Below, one piece after another: positions 43,100-58,000 of a stretch of DNA of 64,000 bases. Each line of letters opens with the position of its first letter. The first letter of the stretch is position 1. Source of the stretch: Branchiostoma floridae (taxonomy: Eukaryota; Chordata; Leptocardii; Amphioxiformes; Branchiostomatidae); assembly GCF_000003815.2 (NCBI RefSeq), contig NC_049992.1, positions 6,547,081 through 6,611,080 of the forward strand. Reading direction: 5' to 3'. Position numbers and translations under genes: made by a program. A model generated the notes under the pieces. That model was not told the origin of the DNA. It did no database searches and saw only the letters and a program-made list of their open reading frames with translations.

Positions 43100-46000
43100 G
43101 TACGTGTGACCTCACATGCGGCTCTCCCTGTCAGAAGTAGAGCTTTGACAACCAAAACGTTTGCCTCGGGGTGCCCGCATCTAGCCAAGGCCACCTGGCT
43201 CCATATGTTCTACTTGTTGATTGTCTTGTTCTTCTGTTACAATGACTGTGAAACTATCAAATCATACGCGGATAACTTAATGTTTTTTTGGTGGAGATGT
43301 TCATTTGATTCGAAGCTCAGATTTTGTGAGCTCTGTGTTATCTTTTGAAACAGCTTCATTGCGCCACCATATTCCTTTGTTAAGATCTAACATTTGTGTT
43401 CTGAAAAAGAATTGAATACAATACTTTTTTCTATTTACAATTTGATCCGTGTTCACCATAGTGTTGGAAGAAAGGTTAGCATTATATTTATGATCACTAA
43501 CAACAGGGATACGCTTTCATGAAAACGGTTTGTCCCATTAGATGCATCATCAACTAATAAAAATACTGCAACTTGCAAAATGTGGTTCTCCAATGTTATT
43601 CTGTGTTGTTGTAGATGGCGTCTGGACTAGTCGGTCACTGGCCACTGAATTCTAAACATGGCGCCCGTGACGTCAGCGGCTATGGTAATCACGGCGTTCA
43701 GTTCGACACGGGGTTGGCGCAGGGGCCGGGGGGAGAGACTGATGTCGATGGAGCATTCTACTTCAAAGGAGCTGTTGGTAAACAATTATAGTTCTTTTGA
43801 ATGTATTATAGTCTTGCAACATCTTTGATTCTGTGGGGCACACATGACGCGGTGAAAATCCACATGTCTTCTGTTTAATAACTGTTGTTAGATTTGACAA
43901 AAGCAACGTGACCCTCAACATTCCACACACAGGTGATGCCAGATCCAAGTTGTAGATTGTGAATGTTTTAACCAACATGAATTTACTCCTCGGCATGAAC
44001 ATGAAGAAAACAAACTGTAAATGATCCAGTAAAAAAAAAACATTACAACATGCAACGTTACTTATGCTTTATGTAATTTATTTTTTTAATACCGAAGGCT
44101 CTAGGATCGAGTTTCCCAACAACGGAGCCCTGGCCCCAACATCCAACATGACCATGCAGGCCTGGGTCTACCCGGAGGGGCTAGCCGTCTCGCCCATCTT
44201 CAGCTACCAAACGGACCTGAAGAACGATCTCTACAAATATGGAGTCACCTTTTGGTTCCATAACACTGAAAGCAAGCTTTCTGCACAGTGAGATTTATTT
44301 CTCGTCACGAGATACTTTTTCGTCACGTACCCTTCTATAGGCTATCTATCCGAACTCATTGGGAGGCATATGTCTGTCTGTTTCTGTTTCTGGTATGTAA
44401 GGTCACTGTAAGTTTGAAAAGACCCTCTGGATTGAGAGAAGTGGAATATATTCTGGTCCATATAGTAGGTCACATAGTGGTTGCATGAGTAAAAAATCAA
44501 AGAGGACAACTGAAAGAAAGGAGAAATTAGTTTAGAGATGGATGTACAGAAATGTAATTGACCCGAATTAGGACTTTTATTGCGTAATTAATGATCTTAT
44601 TATTATTTCTTATGTGGTATTTTTTGGCATGACCAGCCCCGGGTTAATTTTAAGTCGGATTTAAAATCATCTTGGTAACTAATAGCCACTGTACTATGTG
44701 ACCTGTCCGTGAGAGGTACCCCGCCGGGACAAATTTGGGGCTTTGGGGCCAGCCAGAGCTACATCCCCTACGGGTACCGCTACAAATATGAGCAAAACAT
44801 AGCTAAGGATGTGGTTGCATTTCAGTTCTTTTTATTTCAATGTCTGCAGATTCGTTGACCAGGGTGGGAAATCATCAGCAGAAGTCAAAGCGGATGTGAT
44901 GACGGACGGAGAGTGGCAGTTCGTGACGGCCACCTACAGCAGTAAGACAGGCCTGGTGAAGCTGTATAGGAATGCCGAGGAGGTACAATGCCATTCCAAA
45001 TCATTATACTATACGTTTCTCTCATTTTTTTTATTCCACATTTAACACAACTGCTGACTGTGCAAACAAAACAATTTTTGGTTTGATATTCTTGATTTAT
45101 ATTTGCTGGATGGTTTGAATACTTTTGTTTGTTGAATAAAAGAAAAACCTTTGCCTTCACCTTCGGCATGGAAACTATGTTTTCGGTTGCTTATCTCTCT
45201 TCTCTTCTGTGTGTCCGTCCGTGAAGACGATTACTCAAGGATGCATCGGCGGATTGTCTTGATATTGGGGCAAGTTTTTATGAAACCAACAAATGTTTAG
45301 TTTTTGCCAGGTTATGTTTCACCAGGTTAACATCAATACGTTTATAAAATGTCTCCATGCAGGTTGCCTCCGAAGAAGTAGGGGTTCTGGATCTGGCCAC
45401 CAAGTATCCTGTGTGCATGGCCGGCAAACCGGCAGACGTCAATGGTAAAGAGGACAAGCGCTGCTTCAAGGGGCGTATTGCTCACATGCAGGTACAGCTT
45501 GTCTCGATCCTCAACTTTTCTTGTCCTGCTGAGTCCATATATATATACAGGTTGCACATCTATAATGCTTGTACTCGTATGTGTGTCCAGTATCTTTACG
45601 GGTTTGGGGTATTTCTCACTAAAATGCGGCATACCGCAGCAAACAGAATCATACCGAGAAGTAAATCTGCAGCAGCAGCACTGAATAGATCAAGTTTAGC
45701 GGGACAAGATTTAGAAAAAATCCATATCCACTTTTAGCAATGATGCTGAAAGTTTTAAAAAGAGTATCAATTTATAGTTGATAGTATGAATATATATATA
45801 CAATATACTGCTTTTCCCTCAGGTGTACAACACCGCCCTGACCCAGGAGGAGATCAAGGAAGTCATGGACCGTACCAGGGGGGTACGTGTGACCTCACAT
45901 GCGGCTCTCCCTGTCAGAAGTAGAGCTTTCTCACACGAAACGTTTGCTTCGGGGTCGCCACATCTAGTCAAGGCCGCAGAACTTCATACGTCTTACTTGT

Positions 46001-49000
46001 TGACTGTCCTGTTTCTCTGTTACAATCATGACCGAACATCTAACAACTAATATGTGGATAACTTAGCTCGGATTTCGGTCTCTGTGTTATTCGTTCCTTT
46101 TGAATAGAGCACATAGACTAGTAACTTCATTGCGTCACCATAATTATAGTAGCTAAGAATGTGTCAAGAAAAAGAATAGAATGCAATCTTGTTCTTCAGA
46201 GGATGTCGGTTTAGATCTAACAACTGAAGTATTTGAACCCAGTAGAACCATCGTTAACTACTATATGTGCTGTCGGTTGCAAATGTAATTGTCGAATGTT
46301 ATTCTGTGTTGTTGCAGATCGCGTCTGGACTAGTCGGTCACTGGCCACTAGATTCCAAACATGGCGCCCGTGACGTCAGCGGCTATGGTAATCACGGCGT
46401 GCAGTTCGACACGGGATTGGCACAGGGACCAGGGGGTGAGACTGATGTCGATGGAGCATTCTACTTCAAAGGAGCTGTTGGTAAACATTTTAAAACACAT
46501 TATAGTCTTATCATAGAAGTCCATCTGTTTTAGTAGTAATCGTAGTATAACGCTTAAATTTCTTCCAACTCAAAGGTATACACGGATCAATTCTTTAACG
46601 ACCACTGTCACCTTCTTCAGTAGAAGGCGACAGTGATCGTTGAAAATTTGATCCATATGTACCTTTGTGTTGAAAGAACGTTGACTATATTATAGTCTTG
46701 CCACACCTCTGATACTGTTGAATGGACCGTATGACACATGGAGCAGTGAAACCCCACATTTATTCGGTTAACTGATTTAAAAGTCTACAAAGGCATCATC
46801 ATCGCCAATATTCCACACACATGTGATGCGAGGTTTACAGCAAGTTATACATTAATATTGTAGATATTTTAAACAACATGAATCAAAGTACTCCTCGGCC
46901 TTAGGCAACAACATCAAGAACGAACTGTACAATGCTCCACCATCTAAAAAAAGGAAATGTTTAAATATGCAACGTTACTTTTGCTTATGCAATTGCTGTT
47001 GTGTTGAAAACCGAAGGCTCTAGGATCGAGTTTCCCAACAACGGAGCCCTGGCCCCAACATCCAACATGACAATGCAGGCCTGGGTCTACCCGGAGGGGC
47101 TAGCCGTCTGTCCGATCTTCAGCTACCAAACGGACCTGAAGAACGATCTCTACAAATATGGTGTCACCTTTTGGTTCCATAACACTGCAAGCAAGCTCTC
47201 TACACAGTGAGATATTTCTTCGTCACGTAGAAGAACTTAATTGCACGACAATTGTACATGATACAATATATGGCAACAGCCATTACATAAAGTACAAAAT
47301 CGAGGTATAGGATAAAGCTTAACAACCTAGTTAACATAACTAAAGGGCTAACATAATTCTCTGAGATAGTAATACAATGAAGTAGGCTAATCATCAGTTT
47401 GGGTATTCTTTCTAATAGCATAACGGTCCTTGATATATTTACCTATTATTGCATTATCGGAGTTCTGATATCTAAAGATATATACAAATTTGTTAAAAAT
47501 ATGACCAAAGCATAGCCATGAGTGTTGTTGCATTTATTGTTTTTATTTCAATGTCTCCAGATTCGTTGACCAGGGTGGGAAATCATCAGCAGAAGTCAAA
47601 GCGGATGTGATGACGGACGGAGAGTGGCAGTTCGTGACGGCCACCTACAGCAGCAAGACAGGCCTGGTGAAGCTGTACAGGAATGCCGAGGAGGTTCCAT
47701 GTCATTCAAAATCATTATAACAATACGTTTCCCTCATTTACCTTCGGCATGGGGACTATGTTTTCGGTTGCCTTTCTCTCTTTGTGTATCTGTCCGTGAA
47801 GACAATTACTCAAGGATGCATTGCTGGATTGTCTTGATATTGGGAAAGTTTTGATCAAACAACAAATGTTTAGTTTTTCCTGTTTGTGTTTTATCGGGCT
47901 AACATCAGGACGTTTATGAAATGTCTCCATGCAGGTTGCCTCCGAAGAAGTTGGGGTTCTGGAACTGGCCACCAAGTATCCTGTGTGCATGGCCGGCAAA
48001 CCGGCAGACGCCAATGGTAAAGAGGACAAGCGATGCTTCAAGGGGCGTATTGCGCACATGCAGGTACACCTGGTCTTGATTCTAAACTTTCCTTATCCTG
48101 TTGAGTCCATATATACACAGGTTGCACATATATAATGCCTGTACTCGTATGTGTGTCCAGTATCTTTACGGGTTTGGGGTGTTTCTCACTAAAATGCGGC
48201 ATACCGCAGCAAACAGAATCGAACGGAGAAGTAAATCTGCAGCAGCAGCACAGAATAGGTCAGGTTTAGCGGGACAAGGTTGAGGAAAAATCCATATCCA
48301 CTTTTAGCAATGATGCTGGTGAGCTTTAAATAGATTATCAATTTAAAGTTGATGGCATAAATATATATACAATATACTGCTTTTCCCCTCAGGTGTACAA
48401 CACCGCCCTGACCCAGGAGGAGATCAAGGAAGTCATGGACCGTACCAGGGGGGTACGTGTGACCTCACATGCGGCTCTCCCTGTCAGAAGTAGAGCTTTC
48501 TCACACGAAACGTTTGCCTCGGGGTGGCCTCATCTATTCAAGGTCGCAGGACCTCATACGTCCTACCTGTTGACTGTCCTATTCTTCTGCTACAATCGTG
48601 ACTGTACATCTAACAATTAATATGTGGATAACTTAGCTTTGGTCTCTGTGTTATTCATTACTATTGAACAGAACACAAAAACTAGTAACTTCATTGCGTC
48701 ATCATATTTATAGTCGCTAAGAATGTGTCAAGAAAAAGTCTTTGAATAGAATGCAATTTTGTTCTTCAGAGGATTTCGGTTTAGATCTAACAACTGAAGT
48801 ATTTGAACCCAAAAGAACCATCGTTAACTACTATAGGTGCTGTCGGTTGCAAATGTAGTCTCCAATGTTATTCTGTGTTGTTGTAGATGGCGTCTGGACT
48901 AGTCGGTCACTGGCCACTAGATTCCAAACATGGCGCCCGTGACGTCAGCGGCTATGGTAATCACGGCGTGCAGTTCGACACGGAGATGGCACAGGGGCCG

Positions 49001-52000
49001 GGGGGAGAGACTGATGTCGATGGAGCATTCTACTTCAAAGGAGCTATTGGTAAACATTTTAAAACACATTATAGTCTTATCATAAAAGTTCATCTGTGTA
49101 AGAAGTAATCGTAGTATAATGCAAAACTTTCTTCCAACTCAAAGGTATACACGGCCGGATCAAATTTTTAACGACCACTGTCACCTTCTTCAGTAGAAGG
49201 CGACAGTGATCGTTAAAAATTTGATCCATATATACCTTTGTGTTGGAAGAACGTTTAGCATTGTACTATATTATAGTCTTGCCACACCTCTGATACTGTT
49301 GAATGGACCGTATGACACATGGAACAGTAAAACCACACATTTATTCGGTTAGCTGATTTAAAAGTCTACAAAGGCATCATCATCGCCAATATTCCACACA
49401 CATGTGATGCGAGGTTTACAGCAAGTTATACATTAATATTGTAAATATTCTAAACAACATGAATCAAAGTACTCCTCGGCCTTGGGCAACAGAATCAAGA
49501 ACAAACTGTACAATGCTCCACCATCTAAAAAAAGGAAATATTTAAATATGCAACGTTACGTTTGCTTATGCAATTGCTGTTTTGTTGAATCCCGAAGGCT
49601 CTAGGATCGAGTTTCCCAACAACGGAGCCCTGGCCCCAACATCCAACATGACAATGCAGGCCTGGGTCTACCCGGAGGGGCTAGCCGTCTGTCCGATCTT
49701 CAGCTACCAAACGGACCTGAAGAACGATCTCTACAAATATGGTGTCACCTTCTGGTTCCATAACACTGAAAGCAAGCTTTCTACACAGTGAGATATTTCT
49801 TCGTCACGTAGAAGAACTTAATTGCACGACAATTGTACATGATACAATATATGGCAACAACTATTACACAAAGTATAAAATCGAGGTATAGGATAAAGCT
49901 TAACAACCTAGTTAACATAACTAAAGGGCTAACATAATTCTCTGAGATAGTAATACAATGAATTAGTTTCGGTATTCTTTCTAATAGTAGAACGGTCATT
50001 GATATATTTGCCTATTTTTGCATTATGGGAGTTCAAATATATCTTAAGATATATAAACATTTGTTACAAATATGACCAAACCATAGCTATGGATGTGGTT
50101 GCATTTAATTTTTTTAAATTTCAATGTCTCCAGATTCGTTGACCAGGGTGGAAAATCATCAGCAGAAGTCAAAGCGGATGTGATGACGGACGGAGAGTGG
50201 CAGTTCGTGACGGCCACCTACAGCAGCAAGACAGGCCTGGTGAAGCTGTACAGGAATGCCGAGGAGGTGCCATGTCATTCAAAATCATTATAACTATACG
50301 TTTCCCTCATTTTCCGCATAAAACACAACTGCTGACTGTGCAAAAAAACACTTTGCTTTTTGGTTTGATATTATTTCATACCTTCTTCTTTTCTACTTGC
50401 TGGATAGTTTTCATACTTTTGTTTTTGTTGAATAAAAAACCCTTTGCTTTTACCTTCGCCATGGGGACTATGTTTTCGGTTGCTTTTCTCTCTTCGTGCG
50501 TCTGTCCGTGAAGACGATTACTCAAGGATGCATTGGCGGATTGTCTTGATATTGGGGAAAGTTGTGATGAAACCAACAAATGTTTAGTTTTTGCCTGGTT
50601 GTATTTCATTGGGCTAACATCAATACGTTTGTGAAATGTTTCCATGCAGGTTGCCTCCGAAGAGGTTGGGGTTCTGGAACTGGCCACCAAGTATCCTGTG
50701 TGCATGGCCGGCAAACCGGCAGACGCCAATGGTAAAGAGGACAAGCGCTGCTTCAAGGGGCGCATTGCTCACATGCAGGTATACCTTGTCTTGATTCTAA
50801 ACTTTCCTTGTCCTGTTAAGTCCATATAGATACAGGTTGCACATATATACGAGGGGTGATCAATAAGTTCTCGGCCTCACCAAGAAATAATAAGGACAAC
50901 TCAAATTTTCATGCACAACATCATAGTATGAAGCCTTTTATCAATACCCACCAAATTTCAAATCATTGCAGTGATTACTTTACAGGCATTCGTTTTTGGC
51001 AAATCAGAAGGTAAGTGGCGAGAAAAAAGTGGTGTGAATTGTGATCAGACATGTGTGTGTCGAGTTCCCCATGCCGTAAATTAAGAAAAGACATTGTCAA
51101 GATATTTGATAATGATTCTCTTCCTTTTTCAAGCAAAAAAAATGGGTGTCTGCCTTCCAGCAGCGCAAATTGACCCGCACACTCAGGTCAGGTCAATTGT
51201 CCACGTTTTTTTCCTTCTCCCTTACCTAACATTACTGGGTGTCGCCTGCAAAGTAATGATCACAATAATTTGAATTTTGGTACATATTTATATAAGACTT
51301 TATACTTGACATTTATGCTTCGAAATCTGAGCTGTGCTTATTATTTCTCGGTAAAACCGAGGACTTATTGATAATCCTACGTACACGTATAAAGTCCTGT
51401 ATAAATGTGTACCAAAATTCAAATTATTGTGATCATTACCTTGTAGGCGACACCCAGTAACATTAGGTAAGGGATAACGAAAAAAAATGTGGACAATTGA
51501 GCTGCCACCTGAAGTGTACGGGTCAAATTGTTTGATCACACTTCACCCTTCTTTTTCTCGCCACTTACCTTCTTATTTAGAAAAAACGAATGCCGGGAAA
51601 GTAATGACTCCAATGATTTGTAATTAGGAGGATATTGATAAAAGGCTTCGTACTACGAAGTTGTGCCTCAAAGGCAGACTTGTGCTTGTCATTTATAGAT
51701 GAGGCCGAGGACTTATTGATCACCCCTCGTAATGCCTATACTCGTATGTGTGTCCAGTATCTTTACGGGTTTGGGGTGTTTCTCACTAAAATGCGACATA
51801 CCGCAGCAAACAGAATCAAACGGAGAAGTAAATCTGCAGCAGCAGCACAGAATAGGTCAGGTTTAGCGGGACAAGGTTGAGGAAAAATCCATATCCACTT
51901 TTAGCAACTATGCTGATGAGTTTTAAATAGATTATCAATTTAAAGTTGATGGTATAAATATATATACAATATACTGCTTTTCCCCTCAGGTGTACAACAC

Positions 52001-55000
52001 CGCCCTGAGCCAGGAGGAGATCAAGGAAGTCATGGACCGTACCAGAGGGGTACGTGTGACCTCACATGCGGCTCTCCCTGTCAGAAGTAGAGCTTTCTCA
52101 CACGAAACGTTTGCCTCGGGGTGGCCTCATCTAGTCAGGCCGCAGAATTTCATACGTCCTACTTGCTGACTGTCCTATTCTTCTGTTACAATCATGACTG
52201 TGCATCTAACAATTAATATGTGGATAACTTAGCTCAGATTTTGGTCTGTGTGTTATTCATTACTATTGAACAGAACACATAGACTAGTAACTTCTTTGCG
52301 TCATCATACTTATAGTAGCTAAGAATGTGTCAAGAAAAAGAATAGAATGCAATTTTGTTCTTCAGAGGATGTAGAATTAGATCTAACAACTGAAGTATTT
52401 GAACCCAATGGAACCATCTTTAACTACTATATGTGCTGTCGGTTGCAAATGTAATTGTCCAATGTTATTCTGTGTTGTTGTAGATCGCGTCGTCTGGACT
52501 AGTCGGTCACTGGCCACTAGATTCCAAACATGGCGCCCGTGACGTCAGCGGCTATGGTAATCACGGCGTGCAGTTCGACACGGGGTTGGCACAGGGGCCA
52601 GGGGGAGAGACTGATGTCGATGGAGCATTCTATTTCAAAGGAGCTGTTGGTAAACAATTTCAAAACACATTATAGTCTTATCATAGAAATCCATCTGTGT
52701 TAGCAGTAATCGTAGTATAATGCTTAAATTTCTTCCAACTCAAAGGTATACCGGATCAAATTTTGATTGACCACTGTCACCTTCTCCAGTAGAATGTGAC
52801 AGTGCTCGTTGAAAATTTGATCCATATATACCTTTGTGTTGGAAGAAAATTTAGCATTGTACTATATTATAGTCTTGCCACACCTCTGATGCTGTGGAAT
52901 GGACCGTATGACACATGGAACAGAGAAACCGCACATTTATTCGGTTAGCTGAATTAAAAGTCTACAAAGGCATGATCATCGCCAATATTCCACACACATA
53001 TGATGCGAGGTTTACAGCAAGTTATACATTAATATTTTAAATATTTTAAACAACATGAATCAAAGTACTCCTCGGCCTTAGGCAACAACATCAAGAACAA
53101 ACTGTACAATGCTCCACCATGTAAAAAACAAGAAATGTTTAAATATGCAACGTTCCTTTTGCTTATGCAATTGCTGTTTTGTTGAATCCCGAAGGCTCTA
53201 GGATCGAGTTTCCCAACAACGGAGCCCTGGCCCCAACATCCAACATGACAATGCAGGCCTGGGTCTACCCGGAGGGGCTAGCCGTCTGTCCGATCTTCAG
53301 CTACCAAACGGACCTGAAGAACGATCTCTACAAATACGGTGTCACCTTTTGGTTCCATAACACGGAAAGCAAGCTTTCTACACAGTGAGATATTTCTTCG
53401 TCACGTAGAAGAACTTAATTGCACGACAATTGTACATGATACTATATATGGCAACAACTATTACACAAAGTACAAAATCGAGGTATAGGATAAAGCTTAA
53501 CAACCAAGTTAACATAACTAAAGGGCTAGCATAATTCTCTGAGATAGTAATACAATGAATTAATTTCGATATTCTTTTTAATAGCAGAACGGTCCTTAAT
53601 ATATTTGCCTATTTTTCCATTATGGGAGTTCAAATATATCTAAAGATATATAAAAATTTGTTACAAATATGACCAAACCATAGCTAGGGATGTGGTTGCA
53701 TTTAATCTTTTTTTAAATTTCAATGTCTCCAGATTCGTTGACCAGGGTGGGAAATCATCAGCAGAAGTCAAAGCTGATGTGATGACGGACGGAGAATGGC
53801 AGTTCGTGACGGCCACCTACAGCAGCAAGACAGGCCTGGTCAAGCTGTACAGGAATGCCGAGGAGGTACCATCTCATTCAAAATCATTATAACTATACGT
53901 TTCCCTCATTTACCTTCGGCATGGGGACTATGTTTTCGGTTGCTTTTCTCTCTTTGTGCGTCTGTCCTTGAAGACAATCACTCAATTGATCAAGGATGCA
54001 TAGGCGGATTGTCTTGATATTGGGGAAAGTTTTGATGAAACCAACAAATGTTTATTTTTTGCCTGGTTGTATTTCATCGGGCTAACATCAATACGTTTGT
54101 GAAATGTTTCCATGTAGGTTGCCTCCGAAGAGGTTGGGGTTCTGGAACTGGCCACCAAGTATCCTGTGTGCATGGCCGGCAAACCGGCAGACGCCAATGG
54201 TAAAGAGGACAAGCGCTGCTTCAAGGGGCGTATTGCTCACATGCAGGTACACCTTGTCTTGATTCTAAACTTTCCTTGTCCTGTTTAGTCCATATATATA
54301 CACGTTGCACATATATAATGCCTGTACTCGTATGTGTACATATAGTATATACAGTACATACAGTATCCATATCCACTTTTAGCAATGATGCTGATAAGCT
54401 TTAAATAGATTATCAATTTAAAGTTGATGGTATAAATATATATACAATATACTGCTTTTCCCCTCAGGTGTACAACACCGCCCTGACCCAGGAGGAGATC
54501 AAGGAAGTCATGGACCGTACCAGGGGGGTACGTGTGACCTCACATGCGGCTCTCCCTGTCAGAAGTAGAGCTTTGTCACACGAAACGTTTGCCTCGGGGT
54601 GGCCTCGTCTAGTCAAGGCCGCAGCATTTCATACATCCTACTTGCTGACTGTCCTTTTCTTCTGTTACAATCACGACTGTGCATCTAGTAATTAATATGT
54701 GGATACCGTAGCTCAGATTTTGATCTCTGTGTTATTCATTACTATTGAACAGAACACATAGACTAGTAACTTCTTTGCGTCATCATACTTATAGTCGCTA
54801 AGAATGTGGCAAGAAGATGAATAGAATACAATTTTGTTCTTCAGAGGATGTAGGATTAGAACTAACAACTGAAGTACTTGAACCCAATAGGACCATCTTT
54901 AACTACTATATGTGCTGTCGGTTGCAAATGTAATTGTCCAATGTTATTCTGTGTTGTTGTAGATGGCGTCTGGACTAGTCGGTCACTGGCCACTAGATTC

Positions 55001-58000
55001 CAAACATGGCGCCCGTGACGTCAGCGGCTATGGTAATCACGGCGTGCAGTTCGACACGGGGTTGGCGCAGGGGCCAGGGGGAGAGACTGATGTCGATGGA
55101 GCATTCTACTTCAAAGGAGCTGTTGGTAAACATTCTTAAAACACATTATAGTCTTATCATAGAACTCCATCTGTGTTTTACTTAGCAGTAATCGTAGTAT
55201 GATGCTTAAATTTCTTCCAACTCAAAGGTATACACGGATCAAATTTTAGACGACCACTGTCACCTTCTTCAGTAGACTGCGACAGTGATCGTTGAAAGTT
55301 TGATCAATATATACCTTTGTGTTGGAAGAACGTTTAGCATTGTACTATATTATAGTCTTGCCACACCTCTGATACTGTTGAATGGACCGTATGACACATG
55401 GTGCAGTGAAACCCCACATTTATTCGGTTAGCTGATTTAAAAGTCTACAAAGGCATCATCATCGCCAATATTCCACACACATGTGATGCGAGGTTTACAG
55501 CAAGTTATACATTAATATTGTAAATATTTTAAACAACATGAATCAAAGCACTCCTCGGTCTTGGGCAACAACATCAAGAACAAACTGTACAATGCTCCAC
55601 CATCTAAAAAAAGGAAATGTTTAAATATGCAACGTTACTTTTGCTTATGCAATTGCTGTTTTGTTGAATCCCGAAGGCTCTAGGATCGAGTTTCCCAACA
55701 ACGGAGCCCTGGCCCCAACATCCAACATGACAATGCAGGCCTGGGTCTACCCGGAGGGGCTAGCCGTCTGTCCGATCTTCAGCTACCAAACGGACCTGAA
55801 GAACGATCTCTACAAATATGGAGTCACCTTCTGGTTCCATAACACTGCAAGCAAGCTTTCTACACAGTGAGATATTTCTTCGTCACGTAGAAGAACTTAA
55901 TTGCACGACAATTGTACATGATACAATATATATCAACAACTATTACACAAAGTACAAAATCGAGGTATAGGTCAAAGCTTTACAACCTAGTTAACATAAC
56001 TAAAGGGCTAACATAATTCTCTGAGATAGTAATACGACGAATTTGTTTCGGTATTCTTTCTAATAGCTGAACGGTGCTTAATATATTTGCCTATTTTTGC
56101 ATTATGGGAGTTCAAATATATCTAAAGATATATAAAAATTTGGTACAAATATGGCCAAACCATAGCTATGGATGTGGTTGCATTTAATTTTTGTTTAATT
56201 TCAATGTCTCCAGATTCGTTGACCAGGGTGGGAAATCATCAGCAGAAGTCAAAGCGGATGTGATGACGGACGGAGAGTGGCAGTTCGTGACGGCCACCTA
56301 CAGCAGCAAGACAGGCCTGGTGAAGCTGTACAGGAATGCCGAGGAGGTACCATGTCATTCAAAATCATTAAAACTATACGTTTACGTCATTTTCCGTATA
56401 AAACACAACTGCTGGCTGTGCAAAAAACACTTTGCTTTTTGGTTTGATATTATTTCATACATTCTTGTTTTGTACTTGCTGAATGGTTTTCATACTTTTG
56501 TTTTGTTGAATAAAAAACCCTTTGCTTTTATCTTCAACACGGGGACTATGTTTTCGGTTGCTTTCCTTCCTTTGTGCGTCTGTCCGTAAAGACGATTACT
56601 CAAGGATGCATTGGCGGAATGTTTTGATATTGGGTCAAGTTTTGATGAAACCAACAAATGTTTAGATTTTGCATGGTTGTGTTTCATCGGGCTAACATCA
56701 ATACGTTTGTGAAATGTTTCCATGCAGGTTGCCTCCGAAGAAGTTGGGGTTCTGGATCTGGCTACCAAGTATCCTGTGTGCATGGCCGGCAAACCGGCAG
56801 ACGCCAATGGTAAAGAGGACAAGCGCTGCTTCAAGGGGCGCATTGCTCACATGCAGGTACACCTTGTCTTGATTCTAAACTTTCCTTGTCCTGTTGAGTC
56901 CATATATATACAGGTTGCACATATATAATGCCTGTACTCGTATGTGTGTCCAGTATCTTTACGGGTTTGGGGTGTTTCTCACTAAAATGCGACATACCGC
57001 AGCAAACAGAATCAAACGGAGAAGTAAATCTGCAGCAGCAGCACAGAATAGATCAAGTTTAGCGGGACAAGGTTGAGGAAAATCCATATCCACTTTTAGC
57101 AATGATGCTGATGAGCTTTAAATAGGTTATCAATTTAAAGTTGATGGTATAAATATATATACAATATACTGCTTTTCCCCTCAGGTGTACAACACCGCCC
57201 TGACCCAGGAGGAGATCAAGGAAGTCATGGACCGTACCAGGGGGGTACGTGTGACCTCACATGCGGCTCTCCCTGTCAGAAGTAGAGCTTTCTCACACGA
57301 AACGTTTGCCTCGGGGTGGCCTCATCTAGTCAAGGCCGCAGGACCTCATACGTCCCACTTGTTGACTGTCCTATTCTTCTGTTACAATCACGACTGTGCA
57401 TCTAGCAATTAATATGTGGATAACTTAGCTCAGATTTTGGTCTCTGTGTTATTCATTACTATTGAACAGAACACATAGACTAGTAACTTCTTTGCGTCAT
57501 CATACTTATAGTCGCTAAGAATGTGTCAAGAAGAAAAATAGAATACAATTTTGTTCTTCATAGGATGTAGGATTAGAACTAACAACTGAAGTACTTGAAC
57601 CCAATAGGACCATCTTTAACTACTATATGTGCTGTCGGTTGCAAATGTAATTGTCGAATGTTATTCTGTGTTGTTGTAGATGGCGTCTGGACTAGTGGGT
57701 CACTGGCCACTAGATTCTAAACATGGCGCCCGTGACGTCAGCGGCTATGGTAATCACGGCGTGCATTTCGACACGGAGATGGCACAGGGGCCAGGGGGAG
57801 AGACGGATGTGGATGGAGCATTCTACTTCAAAGGAGCTGTTGGTAAACAATAGTTCTTTTGAATATATTATAGTCCTGCAACATCTTTGATACTGTGGGG
57901 CAGACATGGCGCGGTGAAAATCCACATGTATTCTGTTTAATAACTAGTGTTAGATTTGACAAAAGCAACGTGACCCTCAGCATTCCACAAACAGGTGATG

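Noticed and set aside
43763-44002. Open minus-strand frame in LamG intron A-B, also in module 6
   Set aside because: Conserved only because the introns are duplicated; no coding features.
45278-45737. Antisense and +1-frame ORFs over LamG exon D, recurring in each module
   Set aside because: Shadow frames of the real exon D; the sense frame with conserved splice sites explains them.
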